This document shows positions 46,406 through 59,419 of a DNA stretch of 64,000 nt, in pieces. The notes below the pieces were generated by a model, which was not told the DNA's origin, did not search any database, and saw only the letters and a list, made by a program, of their open reading frames with translations. Each line of letters opens with the position of its first letter. The first letter of the stretch is position 1. The DNA is from Trichosphaerium sp. ATCC 40318. Taxonomy: Eukaryota; Discosea; Flabellinia; Trichosidae. The stretch spans positions 62,001 through 126,000 of the forward strand of contig JALMLS010000471.1 of assembly GCA_038496445.1 (NCBI GenBank), in the 5' to 3' direction. The position numbers were made by a program, and so were the translations under genes.

Positions 46406-49400
46406 TTACAAAACCGTATTACTCCTTAATAATGTTGGCTTTTTCTTTGATCTACTACTATTTACAACTCTCTTTTTCTTCTTTTTAAGATTTATAGGTA
46501 ATCCATAGCATACCATACCACCACCATTGAAGTACTTTAATCTACATTGGTCCCTAAAATGAAAAAAAAAATCAGAAAAAAAAAGTTCACACCAAAAAAA
46601 TAACAAGGACAGCATGCTTTAACACGTGAGCACGTGTTTCAAAAAAGTACATGATTTTGTAATAGACACCATTTTTTCATAGTACATACCTTGCAAATGA
46701 CATTGCTTCAAGAAGTGACAGGTCAGTTCCGGATTTAAGCCACGTTGTTAATAATGCAGCTGTGATATGATCAACTTCATTTTTTGTGATAACCCACAAG
46801 AACCCAAGTGTAGCAGGACTATTAAAAACACATTAGCTATCACAGTATATATACAGCGAAAACACCCAACAAGTTGGTAAGAACTGATATAGCAAGCCAT
46901 GTTCATATAAAACAAAAACATACCTTCCACCAAGTTGATAAGCAAGAGCATGACCTATCATATCGAATTCTCCTTTATCCTGCAGAGCAGCAGAAGAACA
47001 TCCCATTAATAGAGAAGTAGCACATGTATCAGGTATACGTGATATATCCGTAGAGGATACATATTGTTCACCAGCGTTGTGACCGCAATATCTAAGTAAA
47101 CAACATAAGCTTTTTGCGCAGAAAAAAAAAACTAATCGTTTCATACACAAACAGATCGTTATCTTCCAGTATCTGTTTCCATTCTTTTTGAGAAGGTGCA
47201 GAGTGGTGAGTACCATTCCATCGGAGTCGATCTCTAAAAATTACAAGTAAGGATACTACCACTTTAAACTTTTTTGAAAAAAGGGCAATAATCATCTGTA
47301 ATTTAACAACAACTTACGTGAACATAGGAAGAAGGTTTTTTGATGTATGTTCCAAGTCCTTGCTTGGATTAAGCACATAATATGATTTCTTTGGGTCAAC
47401 ACCATCTAAGTTAAAGCATGAGACCAGTGTTCGCGAAAATTAAAACTTTGTTTTACACCCAGTACCTCGTAGTGGATTTGGAGGAGAGTCTTCAGAAAGG
47501 AACTGACGGATTCTCGTCTTTATGAACGCTAAAGAAGGCATACGACTAACAGCCCTCTTTCTTAATAATGGTGTTGTCTCCCAAGGGAATACTTGCAAGT
47601 ATTGGTCAAGAACAAGAATCGTAGGGTTTCTATCAAAAGTAGGAATCTTCGGTTTGGCTGTAGGTTTTTTTCTATTTATTTTAGGTGTTGCAGACCTTTT
47701 ACCAAAACCAAAAGACTTCAACCTTCAGAACGCAGTAAGTATGGTTATTATTACTACTAGTACGTACTCTACAACACTGACAGGTTTATCATCCAAATCA
47801 GGTGTATCAGAACAAACATCATTCTGAAGAGATGAAAGCTCACTTCGACATTGTTTTACAAGAGTAACACACTAAGAGAAAAAATAAGTTTTTAGTACTT
47901 GATAGGTTGTCTTAACGTACTTGTTCTAAGAGTTCTTTACGAGCTTTTTTGGTCATCCTACGCTCTTCAAGTACCAGGATATGATCTAAAGACTCTTCTA
48001 GTTGCTTATCACTTAATGTATCCGCACAAGAGAACACAACACTGAACAGTTGTTGCGAGCGAGATCCAAGTTCTAATTTTTGTTTTAATATCACGTGATA
48101 CAGTTATAGCTTTTTTTGAAGTTCATACCTGCTTTTGTACTCTTTAAAGCCTTGTTTATTCTCTTAACAAGAACAGCCTTTGTACCAGTAGATTTAATCT
48201 TAAGGTCAAAGCAAATACTCTTGAGCTCTAATGCTTTCATAGACGTATTCACTGATTTAACTGAGGATAAACTATCAAGTTCTCCTTTGACTTGGTCATA
48301 CGCCTTATTACACCATTTTTGCTCTTCCTTAGATTTTAGTTCATCTTTAAAACTACCAAGCAAAGCACCCTAGAGCAGTGTAAACAAAAAAAGAACCAAC
48401 CAAAACAAAAAAAAAAAAAAAGACAAAAAGTTTTTTTGTTTTTTACCTTCCAACAACCCAACACGTCATCTTCAACCTCTGCCATTATATTCTTTAGATC
48501 TTCATCACTTTTACGCATAGTATTCCACCAATTTTTGGAAGAAGCTTTTGAAGCTTGATTAAGCGTAATAAAGCTTTCATTCATTATACATTCGAACTTT
48601 TGCCGAACACTATCATACACGTTTTCTCCTTTAAACAAGTAAGAAAAAACCTGTATTCCACTTCATCTCAAAGACGTACCCTTCTCTTCACCTTGTAGTG
48701 ATTGTCTTACTACAAGAGGTGGACTTCCTTTTCTCAGTCGAGTGATGAATAGAGTGGACTGATCAGGAGACAAAGTCATACAACAAACAGTCCATGTTGG
48801 ATCAAAAGATTCACAAAGATCATCAATATACTTTGAAGCATGCTGATTAACTTGCAAGAACTGAGATTTTGATGTGTCTATAGACATGCCATCAAATCCG
48901 AAATCATTTTCACGCCTTGTTAGGCGTTTCATGCCTTCCTGAGTATCTTTTGTACCATCCTAAATCAAGTTAACTACTGCCTACTAAACTTCTCAAAACG
49001 AACCTCTTCCTTGGCATTAGCACCTTCTAAATCCTCAATAAGCACTCTCACTTGCTTCAATAATCGTCTTCTATGACCTCTAGTATGCAAAGTAAGCTAT
49101 TGGTGTATTAAAGAGAGTACAAGTACGTTGTAACACCAAGCTTTTTAAGATCAGCGTCAGTCAACTCTTTGAAATCTTCAAGTTTATCCCATCCATCTTC
49201 AATGAGCTTATCAGTGTATTTACTAAGTTTTATTTCTTCTAGCCAAGCTCTCACAGCCTCACCAGGCTCTTCATCATCTTCCTAAACCAAAAATAAACAA
49301 AAAAAAGTTCACAGAGGTAAAGAACAAGTGTCGTACTTCGTCTGATCCTTCTTCTTCATCAAGGCTTATTTCGTCTTCAGAAGACAGTTCTTCAGTGTCA

Positions 49401-52400
49401 GAAAGTGCTTCTTCTTCATCTACAAGTATATCTTCTTCATCAGAATCATCCTTGATACTCAGCAACTTGAACGTTTCAAGAATATCTGTTATACTCCTCT
49501 GTTCTTTAGACTTATAACCTTGAGTAATGCAATCCTTCTCTAGACGCTTTATACTTTGCTTAGTGAGGAACAACGCTCTGTGTTTTAAACCAACACCAAT
49601 AGCTTGATTAAGTAGGAACACTGTCAACTTAGCGTACTTAGTACCTAAAGCAGGAACGATCAACAAACGGTTTACAACACAAAATATTTAACTTACCAGT
49701 AACAAGTGCGAAGGACTGACATATATCACGTGTAAGTGTCGGTAACGCACCCGCACGTTGGTTCATATCAAGAACACATGCGAAATACTCTGAAGCAGTA
49801 TCAAGGTAGGCATCACTATTATACACACGGCCTAAAAATAGACGTCAATCGAAGATAACTTTTGCTTCAAAAGCTGTAATTCGAGTTCGTTACCTTTTGA
49901 TTTGGTACTGCTTGATTTGCTTGGTTGACTTGCTCGCCATAACTTGGCATACATATCGATCTTGTCAGGACTTTTTTTATCATACAATTGCGCCTTAACA
50001 ACAAATATCCAAGCCAAGTGGTACAAAGCAACAGATTGGTCAAGAAGAGTAGAACTACCAACTTCTTTTGCAAGAGAACGTAAGATTTCTTTAAAAGTCA
50101 ACTCTGCATTTTGTAGTTTCATCTCTCCGTTCTTTGTGAACGCTTGCATGAACTCCATACGTCCTAAAAAGCACTATTAGCATCCTACAAAGCATAGACA
50201 GAGAAATTTTAGAACATACCAGCTTTAAGCCTTAGGCGCATCTTTATCCTCTTAAGCATCAAGTGTTCACTTACTTCAGGTTCAACATGACCAACCTTGT
50301 AGAAGTCCAAGCGCTTAAGCTTAGCAACCTCTCTGTGTTTTAACAGCTTCTTTTTACCAGGTGTAGGAGGAGGTTCACGGTCATCACTAAGACAAACAAG
50401 TTAGCAAAGTAGGAAATGATCTCACCTAACAACTTACTTTATCACAAGACTTGAAAAGTCTCTAACAAAAGCATCATGCATAAGATCCATAATAAACTCT
50501 TCTGCTTGTTCATAATAAGCTTTTGATGCAGATATAACACGACCAGTCTTTGAAATATTCTCAATCTCACCAATAGGTACTTTCGAAGTGTTTTTCTCAC
50601 TAAAGCAAAAAAAAAAGTCAATATCAACATCTTTAATCATCAAAGGCAATTAGAGGTTCTTATAAGTACCTTACGAATGAAACAGCAGGTATTAGAGACA
50701 CAGAAGATGAAATATCTTGATCTAGTTTCTTATGAATGTAGTTAACTGCTAAGCCATCTCCGACATCACCATCACTAAAAACAGAGTTAATAGGTACAAC
50801 ACTTCGCTGCTTTTTTATGGTTGCTTGAACGTACATAAAGGCTTCATCACGTTCTACTAGGTCCATAGCATGTAATGACAAGAGTTGCTCGTAATATTGT
50901 TCTGCCTCTTCCTTTTGTCTTTGACGTTGTTGATGATCTGCTAGTTTTAGAAGAAAACGTGCTTTCATATTTGGAATATTCAACATATTCGCAATCTCTA
51001 GACCCTAATCGAATAACTGTATTAGTAATCAAATATTTACAACCAATTAAACTATTATCAAACACAATAGTGTTGAAAAGAAAGCACTAAGTAGCCAAAC
51101 AAACGAAATAAAAAAAGAGTTACGATTTTTTTTGACATTATTTTTCGTACTTGTGCTATATAATATTGTGCTTCTCTAGCAGCCCCAAGGAGTTGGTATA
51201 AAGTACCTAACCTCTCTAGACTCTCAATATATGTATTAAGAATATCCCATTTTGTAAAGGCAGCTCGATGTTCCTCTGTATCAGACGACGCTGTAACTTG
51301 AGTCTCATGCTTTCGACTACTTTTTTTGCTCTTTGTCTTTTGTTTAGTTTCTTCCACATCTCCACCATCTGCAATAGTATTTTGAACTGGCATAGACTAC
51401 ATAGTGTTGTTAGATACTATAAGTAAAAACGAAGCGTTTAAATATACACATACATTGTAGTTTGATGAAGAAGAATGTGTATATGCTTTTACTCTAATCT
51501 CCTTCGCTCTAGCCTTAAGCATCTTATAGTTATGGCGAGGTAAAGTGCTCATCACGCTAGTTAATGCTTCATGCGCTTCTGCTAAAGCAGCACTAGGATC
51601 ACCCTAACAGATACTTAATGCATAACCGTACAGGTACAAAAAAAACAGAGAAAGCAAGCTGCGATAAAGTAACAGCACGCAGCGAGATATTTTAACATTA
51701 TGTTGTACCTTATCACGCTTTAAATCTGCGACAACACCTTGATACTTTGCTAACTGCAAGCAATCAAGAATACGAAGCTTCTTTGGTTTTTCCCAAGCTC
51801 GAGTATGTAACGCCTCAACAAGTGCTTGAAATTGAGTAATCCTAATACCAAACTCATTAGAAAAGAGTGTAAGATAATGATTTTTATACGTACTCAAGCT
51901 GATCAACTTCATAAAGATAATGTACAGAGGTAAGAAGCCATTCTAAATTGACATGTTCAGGAATTTCATCATCGTGATTGACGCTCTCTTTTGCAGCCTC
52001 TAGATAACGAGATGCTTCTGCAGTCATTCCCATAAGGTTATATATACGACCAATACGTGCATTAATAATGATAGAAGCTTTATAAACGAGTCAGTAAGGC
52101 AATTATCAAAAAAAAAAAAAAAACAAAAAGACCTTTCAAACTTCTTCTTCGACTACTAGTATAAAGTCGTACCGTAAGTATATGAAGGTGATATAAGGAC
52201 CTTCTCATATAATTGATTAACTAGATTTAATACTTTCACTTGAAGCTTCATCTCACCAAGTAGCTCACAGAGATCACTCAAATTTTGCATCAACTCCAAG
52301 GTTTTTTCAGGAGATGAAAATCTGGCTGTATTCCTTCTAGCAGTGAGGCATTCAGGGTCTAATAAAATAAGTCGGATAGCCATACACACAACAATTTGGA

Positions 52401-55400
52401 TGTGATTGTAGTACCTTTAGGGACCTTTAGGCCATTTAAAAGAGCTGCCCATGATAATAGAGCTTTCTCTATCGTTTTTAATGTACTGGCGTCATCAGCG
52501 GCTGCCTCTCTTTGAATGATAGCCTTCCACACAAAAGCTGTTGCCAAATCATCGAGCGAACACGTGCGAGACTATTAAACCAAATGAGAAAGCAATCAAC
52601 AACGAAAAACAACAAAAGCATTTGCTGATTTAAAAAATAATAAACGTACATCTAGCAACATATCTCCAGCTTGAAGGACGCATTCATACGCTTCAGTAAT
52701 ATCACCGATAGCACGTAAAGCTATACTTTTACACAGTAAAACTCGGCCGTGCTTGGTAGATCTAGTGTCACCATGCAACGATAAAAGATCCTATTACAAA
52801 ATTATCAGAAAAGAAAATTTGCAAGCATTATGGTGACATACTTCAGCAGCTGGTAGTACATGCACGAATAGATTACTATCAGTGTAATACGCTAACTCTC
52901 CTTCTAAAAGCTCCATAACTTTCTTTTCGGATAACTTGGTATCCTTCAATAATGCATACAAGGAACTCGTAGGCCTTTTAAAAAATAAATAATTACTACA
53001 CAAACAAATACTAACCGTTCGCTCTTAGTGCTATTTTGGATCTTCAAGTTAACGTAACGCTTTATCAAAGAGCGCATGCCCTCCAAAGAAACACGCTTAG
53101 CTTTTGTGGCATCAATGATGGCCTGCTCAACATCATTTCGTGCACCCTTTAAAAAAATAAAAATAAGTATTCAATCTTTTTTGATTCATTTATCTAGTAC
53201 CTTGTGGTCATCATTCTCAAGTTTACATGTAGCCATAAACCCTTTAAGCTCATTCATACGTTTTATAGCATTCGATAAGCGCTCTTCATCATTTTCTATG
53301 CTCTCACTTGCAACATACATTTCTAAAATATCGCTTGATTCTTTGAACATTGATCGTGCTTCTTTAAGTTTTCCTTTTTGGTAAAGTAGTGTAGCCAACT
53401 GGCAGAAACTAAAGGACTTGAGTAAGCACAAACACACCCATAATAGCTTCAAGGTTTTTTTACAATAAAGGGCAATGGTGGTTACGTACCGATCAGAGAA
53501 GCGCTTCAAAAGTTCAACTTCACCAAAAGAGTTCGCTGTTTCAACACCTCTTTTTAAATACCCGCCAATAGTTTCAAGGCTTGCTTTTCTATTATAAGCA
53601 GATGCAGCTGATGACATGAGTACTTCGTAGTGAGCAACACGTGAAATTCTCTGAAGAAAAAAGAGATGTCAGACAAAGCGAAATAACAAGTTTGTTTGCT
53701 ACCTTTTCTGCATTTGTGTCGTTTTCATAAGCATAACAGACTGTCATTGCATCAACACACAAGTCAAATAAACTTTCAAATAGCTTATAAAGACGTGAGG
53801 GAATATGCACAAGTGGATCTTTTGCAGAGCTACCACTAAGGAGTTTAGAAGGGCAAATTCGTCGTAGAAGCATTGCAATCTCTCCCATTGATGATATAAT
53901 ACGCGTACATAACGTATAAGACTCCTTATCTACAAATCAACGTCAGTTACAACAACAATTGACAGTAGCAAAATCTATCAAACAACACCAAAAAAAAAGG
54001 TGCGTACCACTCGTATCAAGCTCACGTATGGAAGCCAAATACGTCATAGCATATTTTCCGTAATTACGCAAGCTATAAAAGTCCTTTGGGACACTCTTAT
54101 CTTAAAAGGTATGTAAGCAAAACCAAAATTAAACAAACAATAAAAAAAGAAGCTAAATAAAATTACGCACTATCAAGGCTTTCGCCTAGAATCTGTTGCT
54201 GTGATAGCTTAAACTTATTCAAAAATGTTAAGCCTAGATTGGTGCTAAGGAAAGCAGGTTTATCTTTGTTAGCCTTCAGAGCAGCATTGATAAATCTTGT
54301 GCATTTTGCGAGTACATCTTGGGCAGCGTCAAACTCGTTTTCCTATTGTTTAGGTCAGTACACAAATCACATGACACGTGACGCGTGAAAAAAGCACATG
54401 GCTTTTTTTCTTAAAATGCTTACTCTTGTTTGCAATAACGAGGCGTGCTGATACAACATGTAAGTGTAGGTTGAGTTGAAAGGCTTCAACGGAATCTTGT
54501 TGTGGTATTTATCAATGAATTGAGCAACAAAATCATTTGCCAAGATTCCAGCTTTTTTAGAGTATTAGCATACATAACAAAGATTAAAACTATTATTTCA
54601 TTCGTACAAGGATCTATTTTCGATAATTGCGTCGATGTATAGAACGCACGTGAAGTAAACAACTAGAAATACAATCAATGAAAAAAACCGAGAAATAAAG
54701 GTAGCTTTTTGGCGTACTGTGGGATCTGAGGACTTTAATCGATGATGCAAAAAATCTACACTAATAGTTCTACATTGTGCTATACAAGATAGTAGATATT
54801 CTTGATCTTCAACATTCTTCTCTAGTTGCAAAGTAAGTGAAAGCACATCTTCTTCTTTTTTTTTGGAAATATTATTCACCTTTTTCTAACTTTGCCGCGA
54901 TTGTTGTTAGAGTACGACACAAAGATGTGTGATGTGACTTCAAGTTCTTTTTATTAAACTTGTTTTTAGATATCCACGCATCAGCACAACTAACAGTCTC
55001 ATACAAGGCCTAAAAACAAGCAAATCAGCAAAAAAAGAAAAAAATATCAAAAATCAAGAATTCTTAACATCGGGTTAACGGATCAAAAGCACGAAGAATC
55101 ACGTACACTCCAATCTCTACTACGCGGTAATACGGACATTAACTTGATTTTGCTTAATAGCACTCCCAAAACGATTTTAGAGTAAGCTTCAGTATCTCTA
55201 GCATTCGGGGTAACAAGCTGTGCTGTAGTCGTTGATTCGTTTGGAGGTTTATTCTCTTTGCCAGTACCATCTCTTATCTTTTTAAAATGCTGTAATACGC
55301 CATCTATGAACGCCAGAGTAGAAGGTATCTGCAATAGTCAAGCGTTAAGATTTATGCACGTTTAAATGTTGTAGAATGTTTTAAACAGTGTTATTACGCG

Positions 55401-55828
55401 TACCATTGCGAGTTTTCCTTTGCCTTTGAGGTTTTTGTACACACAATCAGCTAGTTTTTTGATTGAAGTAAATTGCGCGCGTTCCAGTTTTGTAATTGGT
55501 TTTTTGTTTGTTTTTGTGGTATCCAACGCTCTCTCGAACTCTTTTAAGCAATAACGCATTAATTTTAACGACTGATTTACAGACGACGCGTTGGTAAGTT
55601 TTTCAAGCGATGACCAGCATGCTGACAGTATTGTACATAAGAAATCGGCTTCATTTGTTCTGGACGATAGTAAGTCTACAATAGTGCTGTATTGAACGCA
55701 AACCTAGCCTGGGCGGCCTTACGCCGGTCTTTAGTACTCTTTGGCGCTAAGTCTGCTAGGTGAGCAGAAACAGCGTCTAAAACGCCAAAATCCCCTTTCT
55801 TAACCTTATTCTCTATTTGTGCTGCCAT
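46406..55828 (-). CDS. ESPL1: separase (cohesin-cleaving protease) with SAM-like and SAP-like insertions
   Basis: A 9.4-kb gene with dozens of short introns, starting MAAQIENKVKKGDFGVLDAV. The first ~5.7 kb (55828-50100) is helical, TPR-like text as expected of the separase superhelix. An acidic stretch (49490-49330) precedes a SAM-like domain (AVRAWLEEIKLSKYTDKLIE, LTDADLKKLGVTLHTRGHRR; 49266-49020). Separase features follow: PTWTVCCMTLSPDQSTLFIT, FECIMNESF with KNWWNTMRKSDEDLK, a SAP-like helix pair (LKSICFDLKIKSTGTKAVLV; near 48240-48145), and ILVLDQYLQVFPWETTPLLR. The catalytic motifs are YCGHNAGEQYV (His codon 47079-47081) and SLLMGCSSAALQ (Cys codon 46998-47000). A basic tail ends at 46406. 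Separase cuts the kleisin subunit of cohesin at anaphase. All joins checked around SAM are in phase, so it belongs to this gene. Confidence 0.85.
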
Positions 55829-56240
55829 GCTGTCACCAGCACAGCCTTCGGCGGGAAAATTTCAAAATAATTACAAAACAAATTACAAAATCTGACTTTA
55901 GTTCTTTTCAGTCTTGTGACTTTAAATATCCTACATCCATAATTACCAGTCGAACATAGCACTGGTTTTCTACAGCACGAATCTTTCAACAAACGCTGAG
56001 TGTTTATAACCAGGTCTAGATAAAAAACTTGCAAAACAAACTACTACGCCATAAAAACGCGAAATAGCGCAATAGTAGAAGAAAAATAAAATTTATGACA
56101 TAATACACGCAAAACTCAGCTAAACAGCTTCTGCAGTGCGCTTTAACGGTAATATACGCTTTAAGACAGCACAACGTCATCTTCTTGTCGTAGGCGTATT
56201 TGATACTCACATAGCCTGTTGATGATCTCATACTTTAGAC
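55829..56240. other. intergenic or 3' region of the next minus-strand gene
   Basis: The minus-strand frames here (56231-56016 and 56034-55813) contain a hydrophobic run (VYYVINFIFLLLLRYFAF) but overlap in two frames and have no splice support. I see no secure feature. Confidence 0.35.
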
Positions 56241-56269
56241 ACGCGTATGCGTGGTACAGTGGCCGTGTC

Positions 56270-57230
56270 GCCCATAGATAAATGTATTGGTAGTTTACAC
56301 AATCCGAGAATTCCTAACCAAATCCCAACATTCAATAAATCCATGATGCTCAATCGAGCTATGAATGGTCTAGTACGCCCGTAAACAATGTCAAAGCGCA
56401 CATTCCGACACTGGCTTTTTGATTGGTGGCTGTTATTTTGTCCTCACGGCATTCTTTACCTGACGGCCGTTCGTTATACCATGAACACCAAGGAACGCTC
56501 GAATCCATCCCTACCCTTCTCCAAGTAATAAATCTGTAATAAGCGTTAGTCAAGTTTACTTGTGCATAGTATGTAGCTGTAAGTTGGCAAGGCTCATTGC
56601 TGAAACGAAAGAAGCCCAAATTACGTACGTTCATTCGAGCGGAGCGTACAAGCCACGAGAAGGTGCAAAGTCAGCGGGATAGACAAACCGTTGTATTTTT
56701 TTTGCTGTTGTAAGGCAAAAATATTAAAAACGCACCCCAGAAATGTCAGGGATAGGATCAAAGCATCCAGCAAGCAAGTTCAATAAAAAAATCAGAAGGC
56801 CGCCAAAGAAATATAAGATACCACGCAGGGCGAAGGTTGAACGTAACCTAACACTTAATTACGGAGGTTATAGATAGTTTAACGTTACCACACGATTAAG
56901 CGTTCTTGTATCTACATTTACTGCAGCTGAATAAATGCGTTTGCTGTCGCTAACGAGTTCTAAGAGCAAAACCGGTGAGATAACAGCAGTTTTGTAAAAT
57001 ATCTAACCTCCGAGCGCCAATTCTTCTGCTGACTTTACCACAGGAGCCACATCGTCTGTTTTAAAGTAAAAAACAGCCATGAATTAAAAAAATCAGACTT
57101 GTTGGAGCTTTAACGCTCGCACCCAGTCTCATGATAGAACCTCCAATGCTGACACTAAAACCAGAGTTTAATGAACCAATGGTAAGATACTTGGGCGAAA
57201 ATACAAACTAACCGTGCACTAACGCCTTAT
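56270..57230 (-). CDS. probable multi-exon membrane protein, boundaries unresolved
   Basis: Several minus-strand stretches read like exons of one protein: IGSLNSGFSVSIGGSIMRLG near 57180, TAVISPVLLLELVSDSKRIY with AAVNVDTRTLNRVV near 56980-56890, a transmembrane segment RGILYFFGGLLIFLLNLLAG near 56800, and a Cys-containing region (TATYYAQVNLTNAYYRFITW, VPWCSWYNERPSGKECREDK) at 56634-56360. A possible last membrane piece is NVGIWLGILGLCKLP near 56310. I cannot fix all splice sites or the start and do not recognise the family. It is divergent from copy B of the duplicated block. Confidence 0.35.
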
Positions 57231-58320
57231 AAATCCAATGTGTGGCGCTCGTGGCTATAGCGTTTGAACATTTCCTGATACGAAGCATACTACAAATCAT
57301 TAGTGACTCTGCTCAAGAGGTTTGATCTGTTTCTGCGTGGATGCGATAGAATTCCAGTGTTTTGCGCAATGTTCAAGCATTTTCAATGCCTTTCTAAGCA
57401 CAGTTTTAATTATGCCAGCATGCCCAGAGTGTATTCACCGAGGTGGTGGCGTCTCACAGTACCGAAGACATGAAATAATACAGGACAATTGTATGCTTGG
57501 CGCGAATATGGTGCACAGAGCTTTGAACTGACCTAGAGTGAGGTTTTGCTGGAATTGTCTTAGAAACGAGAGTTTGTCTATCTCATTCCTGTTGAGTTAA
57601 ACCTGAAAGCGGCTCGTCTACGACGTTGTCGCCGATATGTTTAACCACTATTGACAAAGCTCTAGAACGCTAAGGAGTCTACTCGCGATACAGTTATGCA
57701 CTATTCTTGGGACTGAACACGTAAATCTATAGCTAGAGCAAGCAAGGCTCATTTCACACCAGTTTAGCGCATTTTAACAGCTGGGAAGGGATTCGAACTA
57801 CTAACCGTTGTGATGATGTTGCTGGTGTACTCTGGCGCCATTACAATGATGGTTCTATCACTATTGACAGCTCTAGGACGCTGAAGGATCTGTTTGTAAT
57901 TTGTTTTTGCACTTCTGTCTGGAATTGAACCGGTAAGTATACAACCGTTGTAGCTAGTGTATATAAGGCTCATTTCGCACACCTTTAGGGCTTTTCGGCG
58001 AAGTGATAAACTAGAGAATCGGATTCGAATTTCGGATAACAACCCTCTTTCGAACAACCAAATGCAACTTTCGAACAAAATGCTGCAAACGTTGTGGTAA
58101 CCCGTGTGGTAGCATTTGTTTTCTAATTTGCAACAAAAAGTGTGCCGTTTCGGTGATAATGACCCATCCACAAATCGCGCTGTAAATGCACACAATTATT
58201 CACAACGGTCTGGGAACGCGTCTGCTGCAGTTTGAGCAGCTACAACATTGTAACCATAATTTATTTTTTTCAATAAATCTCGTGTTCTTAAACGATTTTC
58301 TTTTTTGGTACTATCACAAA

Positions 58321-58761
58321 ATGATTACTGCACACATTTATTTGTGCGCTCTCAGCTTAATCGCTGACCCCTTTGCTCTCGTGCTGACAATCCTGTTTGT
58401 CGCATGCTGGATGATATTAGCATTTACTGCTATATCAGGCCTAAACCCTCCTCCTCCTGCTAGGCCTCATACTTGTATGACGGCCCCAACTACCCCGAGT
58501 CCTCAACCGACTCCGAGTCCTAAACCGGCTCCTCCCCCTACTGACAATAAAATTGTGATAATCGACTCGGAGAATTTCTCTATGGTAGATTCTCCGAAGG
58601 CTGTATTATCATGCAGTTTCGATCATCACAAGTCAAAGGGTGGACTTAAAACTAAAATGAAAAAGTCCTATAAGGCAGCCAAACGAAAGTCTGGTCGAGC
58701 TTTCCGAAGACTGAGGCACTTAGTGCCTAAAACAGTGTATAAGAAAGAAACTCAAAAATAA
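58321..58761 (+). CDS. small membrane-anchored, Pro-rich, polybasic protein (copy B)
   Basis: This is the second copy of the 146-aa protein described at 26783-27223. The same N-terminal hydrophobic anchor, Pro/Thr-rich linker and polybasic C-terminus are present. In copy B an in-frame upstream extension is open from 58186, but that extension is broken in copy A, so the conserved ATG at 58321 is preferred. The two residue differences are Pro for Thr in the linker and Lys for Ser before AVLSCSF. Function unknown. Confidence 0.7.
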   Translation: MITAHIYLCALSLIADPFALVLTILFVACWMILAFTAISGLNPPPPARPHTCMTAPTTPSPQPTPSPKPAPPPTDNKIVIIDSENFSMVDSPKAVLSCSFDHHKSKGGLKTKMKKSYKAAKRKSGRAFRRLRHLVPKTVYKKETQK

Positions 58762-58785
58762 AAAAATCCATAAACCAAAAAACTT

Positions 58786-58801
58786 AATAGGAATTCCTAT
58801 T
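58786..58801. terminator. perfect 16-bp palindrome plus T run after copy B
   Basis: The same AATAGGAATTCCTATT as after copy A, again 25 bp past the stop. It is kept although the neighbouring bases have a few changes. Confidence 0.4.
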
Positions 58802-58859
58802 TTTGTTTGGGTGGATACCTTTTTCTTATTTTTTTCACTTTTTTGTCGTTTACTACACG

Positions 58860-59419
58860 TGCATGAATAAAAAAGTCCCTGTTTTATAAAACAGATGATA
58901 AACACCTTTTACTCTTCTTGTATGGGTGTCAATATTCAAAGCGGAAGCTGTGCTTAAACTTTTAACTGCCTTTTTAGTACATTCATTGAACTTGACTCAT
59001 GATTAGAAGACGCATTTTTCAAGTGGAAATGTATTCATACTAGTTATTAAAACCTATATACGTTGAAATAAGTCATCTGTTGGTGATAGCTCAATAGTAT
59101 GTCGTCCTGGTCCTCGTATATTTTTTTGCCGTGCTGCAGCGTCCTGGATTGTACTCCGAGTTCTCTAGACGACTGTACACTCTGGTGAGCCCTTGGTGGG
59201 ACGCCTTGAATCTATTTTGATGTTTGATACTAACTTAGTCGTTCCTGTTTTGTGCTACGAAACTAATTTGTTGCTTCAAAAAATCGTTGAACACAAAAGC
59301 GTACGTACACGTTTTGATTTGTCATAATCGAAAGCCCCACAGTGTTTAAAGGCAAAGAAAGCTGTTAATTGAACTAATAGATCCCAATAATTACGTAGAA
59401 TAACCTAACGACAAGTAAT
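58860..59419. other. upstream region of the first receptor gene, partly duplicated at 63.5-63.86 kb
   Basis: Words such as TTTTGATGTTTGATA (about 59216 and 63560) and CACAGTGTTTAA (about 59340 and 63733) occur in the same order before both receptor genes. The upstream region was therefore duplicated together with the gene. No open frame is supported. Confidence 0.55.

Larger units (their letters stand above)
57300..58860. repeat. duplicated block B (copy of 25.79-27.30 kb)
   Basis: This block matches block A in the same orientation about 31.5 kb downstream. The left part is diverged; from about 57785 to 58855 the match is very high. The copies differ in small indels and in about a dozen bases in the ~185 bp before the gene. 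They part right after GTCGTTT at 58850. There block B has TTTACTACACGT, a 12-base match to the inverted terminal word of the TIR element at 30363-31723. Confidence 0.8.

Noticed and set aside
57770-57860. tRNA-like B-box word (GGATTCGAAC read on plus) in block B and a related word near 26470
   Set aside because: The flanking bases do not form a T-stem, and no matching acceptor or D-arm can be drawn; probably chance or a very decayed tRNA-derived repeat.
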